From positions 1-7,657 of the forward strand of contig JBHIER010000149.1 of the NCBI GenBank assembly GCA_046760705.1: a DNA stretch of 7,657 bases, read 5' to 3'. The position numbers and the translations under genes were made by a program. The notes beneath the pieces were generated by a model. The model did not search any database. It had not been told where the DNA came from and saw only the letters and a program-made list of their open reading frames with translations. Numbering within the stretch: position 1 is the first letter of the stretch; every line of letters starts with the position of its first letter. Shown piece after piece: positions 6,510 through 7,657 of this stretch. This DNA is from JBHIER01 sp046760705 [NCBI: bacterium] (GTDB lineage Bacteria > JBHIER01 > G020348925).

Positions 6510-7261
6510 TCCCTGGCGAATTCGGTCAGAATGAGTGGCCCCTCACCGGTGATGGCCACAGTGTGTTCAAAGTGGGCGGAGGGGGAACCGTCCTTGGTCA
6601 CCACCGTCCAGTCATCATTCCGGGTCTCCACTTCGGTGCCGCCAGCATTGACCATGGGCTCGATGGCCAGCACCATGCCCCTCTTTAGCAGAGGACCGGA
6701 GCCTGGCTCTCCGAAGTTTGGTACCTGCGGTTCTTCGTGCATCTTTTTCCCAATGCCGTGGCCCACCAGAGCCCTGACCACCGCGTATCCGTGACGCTCC
6801 ACATATCGCTGGATGGCCCATGAGACATTGGACAACCTGTTCCCTTCGCTCACCTGAGCGATCCCCTCGTACAGTGCCTCCCGGGTGACGGTGACCAGAT
6901 CTCTTTTCTCCTGGGAGACGCGTCCAACGCAGAAGGTCACGGCGCTATCACCGTAGTAGCCGGCTTTTTTGACGCCCACATCGACGCTGACCAACTGTCC
7001 CTCCTGCAGTCTCCGTTCCCCTGGAATACCGTGCACCACCTCATCATCGACAGACACACAGATGGCGCAGGGAAAGCCGCGAAAGCCCTTGAAGGCCGGC
7101 CGGCCACCCTCACTGACAATGAACTTCTCAGCCATGGCGTTCAGATCTTTCGTCTTCGTTCCCGCTCTGATATTCTCACCGATCAGTTTTAGGGTTTGAG
7201 AGACGATCCGGCAGCACTCACGAATCGACTCGATCTCCTCTTCCGATTTCAGAACAATCAT
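6497..7261 (-). CDS. map: Methionine aminopeptidase, type I
   Basis: The enzyme removes the initiator methionine from nascent proteins and uses two metal ions. The 254-aa length is normal for the bacterial type I enzyme. All five metal ligands are visible, numbered from ATG 7261: D94 (VSVDVGV), D105 (YYGDSAV), H168 ([13 protein letters not shown]), E201 (LAIEPMV) and E232 (HFEHTVAI). The substrate-contacting H77 (EVVHGIP) is also present. There is no N-terminal zinc-finger or SH3-binding extension. I choose ATG 7261, which overlaps the adk TGA as ATGA, over TTG 7273, which would add four residues. No strong Shine-Dalgarno is visible, so initiation probably depends on translation of adk. Adk-map-infA-rpmJ is the standard spc-operon tail order. 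Confidence 0.97.
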   Translation of the reverse strand: MIVLKSEEEIESIRECCRIVSQTLKLIGENIRAGTKTKDLNAMAEKFIVSEGGRPAFKGFRGFPCAICVSVDDEVVHGIPGERRLQEGQLVSVDVGVKKAGYYGDSAVTFCVGRVSQEKRDLVTVTREALYEGIAQVSEGNRLSNVSWAIQRYVERHGYAVVRALVGHGIGKKMHEEPQVPNFGEPGSGPLLKRGMVLAIEPMVNAGGTEVETRNDDWTVVTKDGSPSAHFEHTVAITGEGPLILTEFAREVLC

Positions 7262-7657
7262 CCGCCGGCACAATTCAGATGCGAGGCAATCTGTCCGAAG
7301 ACCTCCTCGACCCTTCTGCTCCCATCGACCTTCTGCAACAGCCCGGCCCTGGCATAATAGGCTTTTAAGGGGGCGGTCTGGGCCTCGTAGACCTTCATCC
7401 GATGGGCGATCGTCTCCGCTCTGTCATCCTCGCGTTGGTATAACTCACCTTTGCAGCGGTCACACCGGCCGGCCAGCCGGGGAGGAGTGCTGAGCAGATT
7501 ATGATCGCGGCCGCAGTCTCTGCACAGCCAGCGATTGGACAGACGTTCGATAACTCGCTCAGCCTCTAACTCGATGCTGAAAACCACATCCAGTCCGGTG
7601 CTGTTCCCCTCCAAAAAGCTGTCGAGCCCTCGAGCTTGGTCCACCGTGCGCGGACAA
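7258..7657 (-). CDS. adk: Adenylate kinase, N-terminal part outside window
   Basis: Only the C-terminal 132 residues are in the window; the P-loop half lies beyond the right edge. The enzyme catalyses ATP + AMP to 2 ADP. The visible part begins at PRTVDQARGLDSFL, matching the family (G)FPRT...QA motif, though the residue before P is Cys where Phe is usual. The LID domain has four cysteines, C-x2-C-x16-C-x2-C (45, 48, 65, 68 of the visible part), the zinc-binding long form. RxDD (QREDDRAETIAHRM) and YEAQTAPLKAYY follow, as in functional enzymes. A GTG at 7644 is internal to the gene, not its start. The TGA overlaps the map ATG by 4 nt. Confidence 0.97.
   Translation of the reverse strand, partial: CPRTVDQARGLDSFLEGNSTGLDVVFSIELEAERVIERLSNRWLCRDCGRDHNLLSTPPRLAGRCDRCKGELYQREDDRAETIAHRMKVYEAQTAPLKAYYARAGLLQKVDGSRRVEEVFGQIASHLNCAGG

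Noticed and set aside
7471-7479. GGCCGGCC-type palindrome inside adk
   Set aside because: It lies in the coding sequence of the zinc LID region in a GC-rich gene; such short palindromes are expected by chance.

Overview
This window is a bacterial chromosome segment in which every gene I can support lies on the minus strand. Read in transcription order (high to low coordinates), it is the distal part of the spc/alpha ribosomal-protein operon: adk (partial), map, infA, rpmJ, rpsM, rpsK, rpsD, rpoA, rplQ. A three-gene sugar/envelope cassette follows: a secreted glycosyl-hydrolase-like (GHL10) protein, a bifunctional phosphoglucose/phosphomannose isomerase, and a sugar-phosphate nucleotidyltransferase that runs off the left edge. 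The gene order and the GC-rich, Shine-Dalgarno-driven starts are clearly bacterial. The RpoA N-terminus (MKWKS...), the L17 with a long charged tail, and the archaeal-type PGI/PMI would suit an uncultured lineage near the FCB superphylum (Zixibacteria/Latescibacteria/KSB1-like). That placement is an impression from protein style only and was not tested by any search.

Layout, right to left. 7657-7258 is adk, missing its N-terminus. 7261-6497 is map, which starts inside the adk stop (ATGA overlap). 6476-6258 is infA, 6250-6137 rpmJ (37 aa), 6111-5740 rpsM, 5710-5324 rpsK, 5323-4694 rpsD (its start directly abuts the rpsK stop), 4573-3590 rpoA and 3553-2957 rplQ. Gaps are 7 to 36 nt except for the 120-nt rpsD-rpoA gap, which holds two strong inverted repeats just upstream of the rpoA ribosome binding site. 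A hairpin followed by a T-tract at 2928-2892 looks like the intrinsic terminator of the ribosomal operon. About 20 nt past it starts the GHL10 gene (2872-1685), followed almost without gap by PGI/PMI (1675-569) and, through another ATGA overlap, the nucleotidyltransferase (572-<1).

How the genes work together: Adk (adenylate balance), methionine aminopeptidase (N-terminal processing), IF-1, L36, S13, S11, S4, RNA polymerase alpha and L17 form the classic co-regulated growth module. The downstream cassette converts hexose phosphates (PGI/PMI) and makes an activated NDP-sugar (nucleotidyltransferase). The exported GHL10 protein probably acts on an envelope or extracellular glycan. No mobile element, CRISPR array, tRNA or rRNA was seen, and no stretch over 300 nt lacks a gene. 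I did not find a convincing undescribed system. The most interesting non-coding signal is the structured rpsD-rpoA gap.
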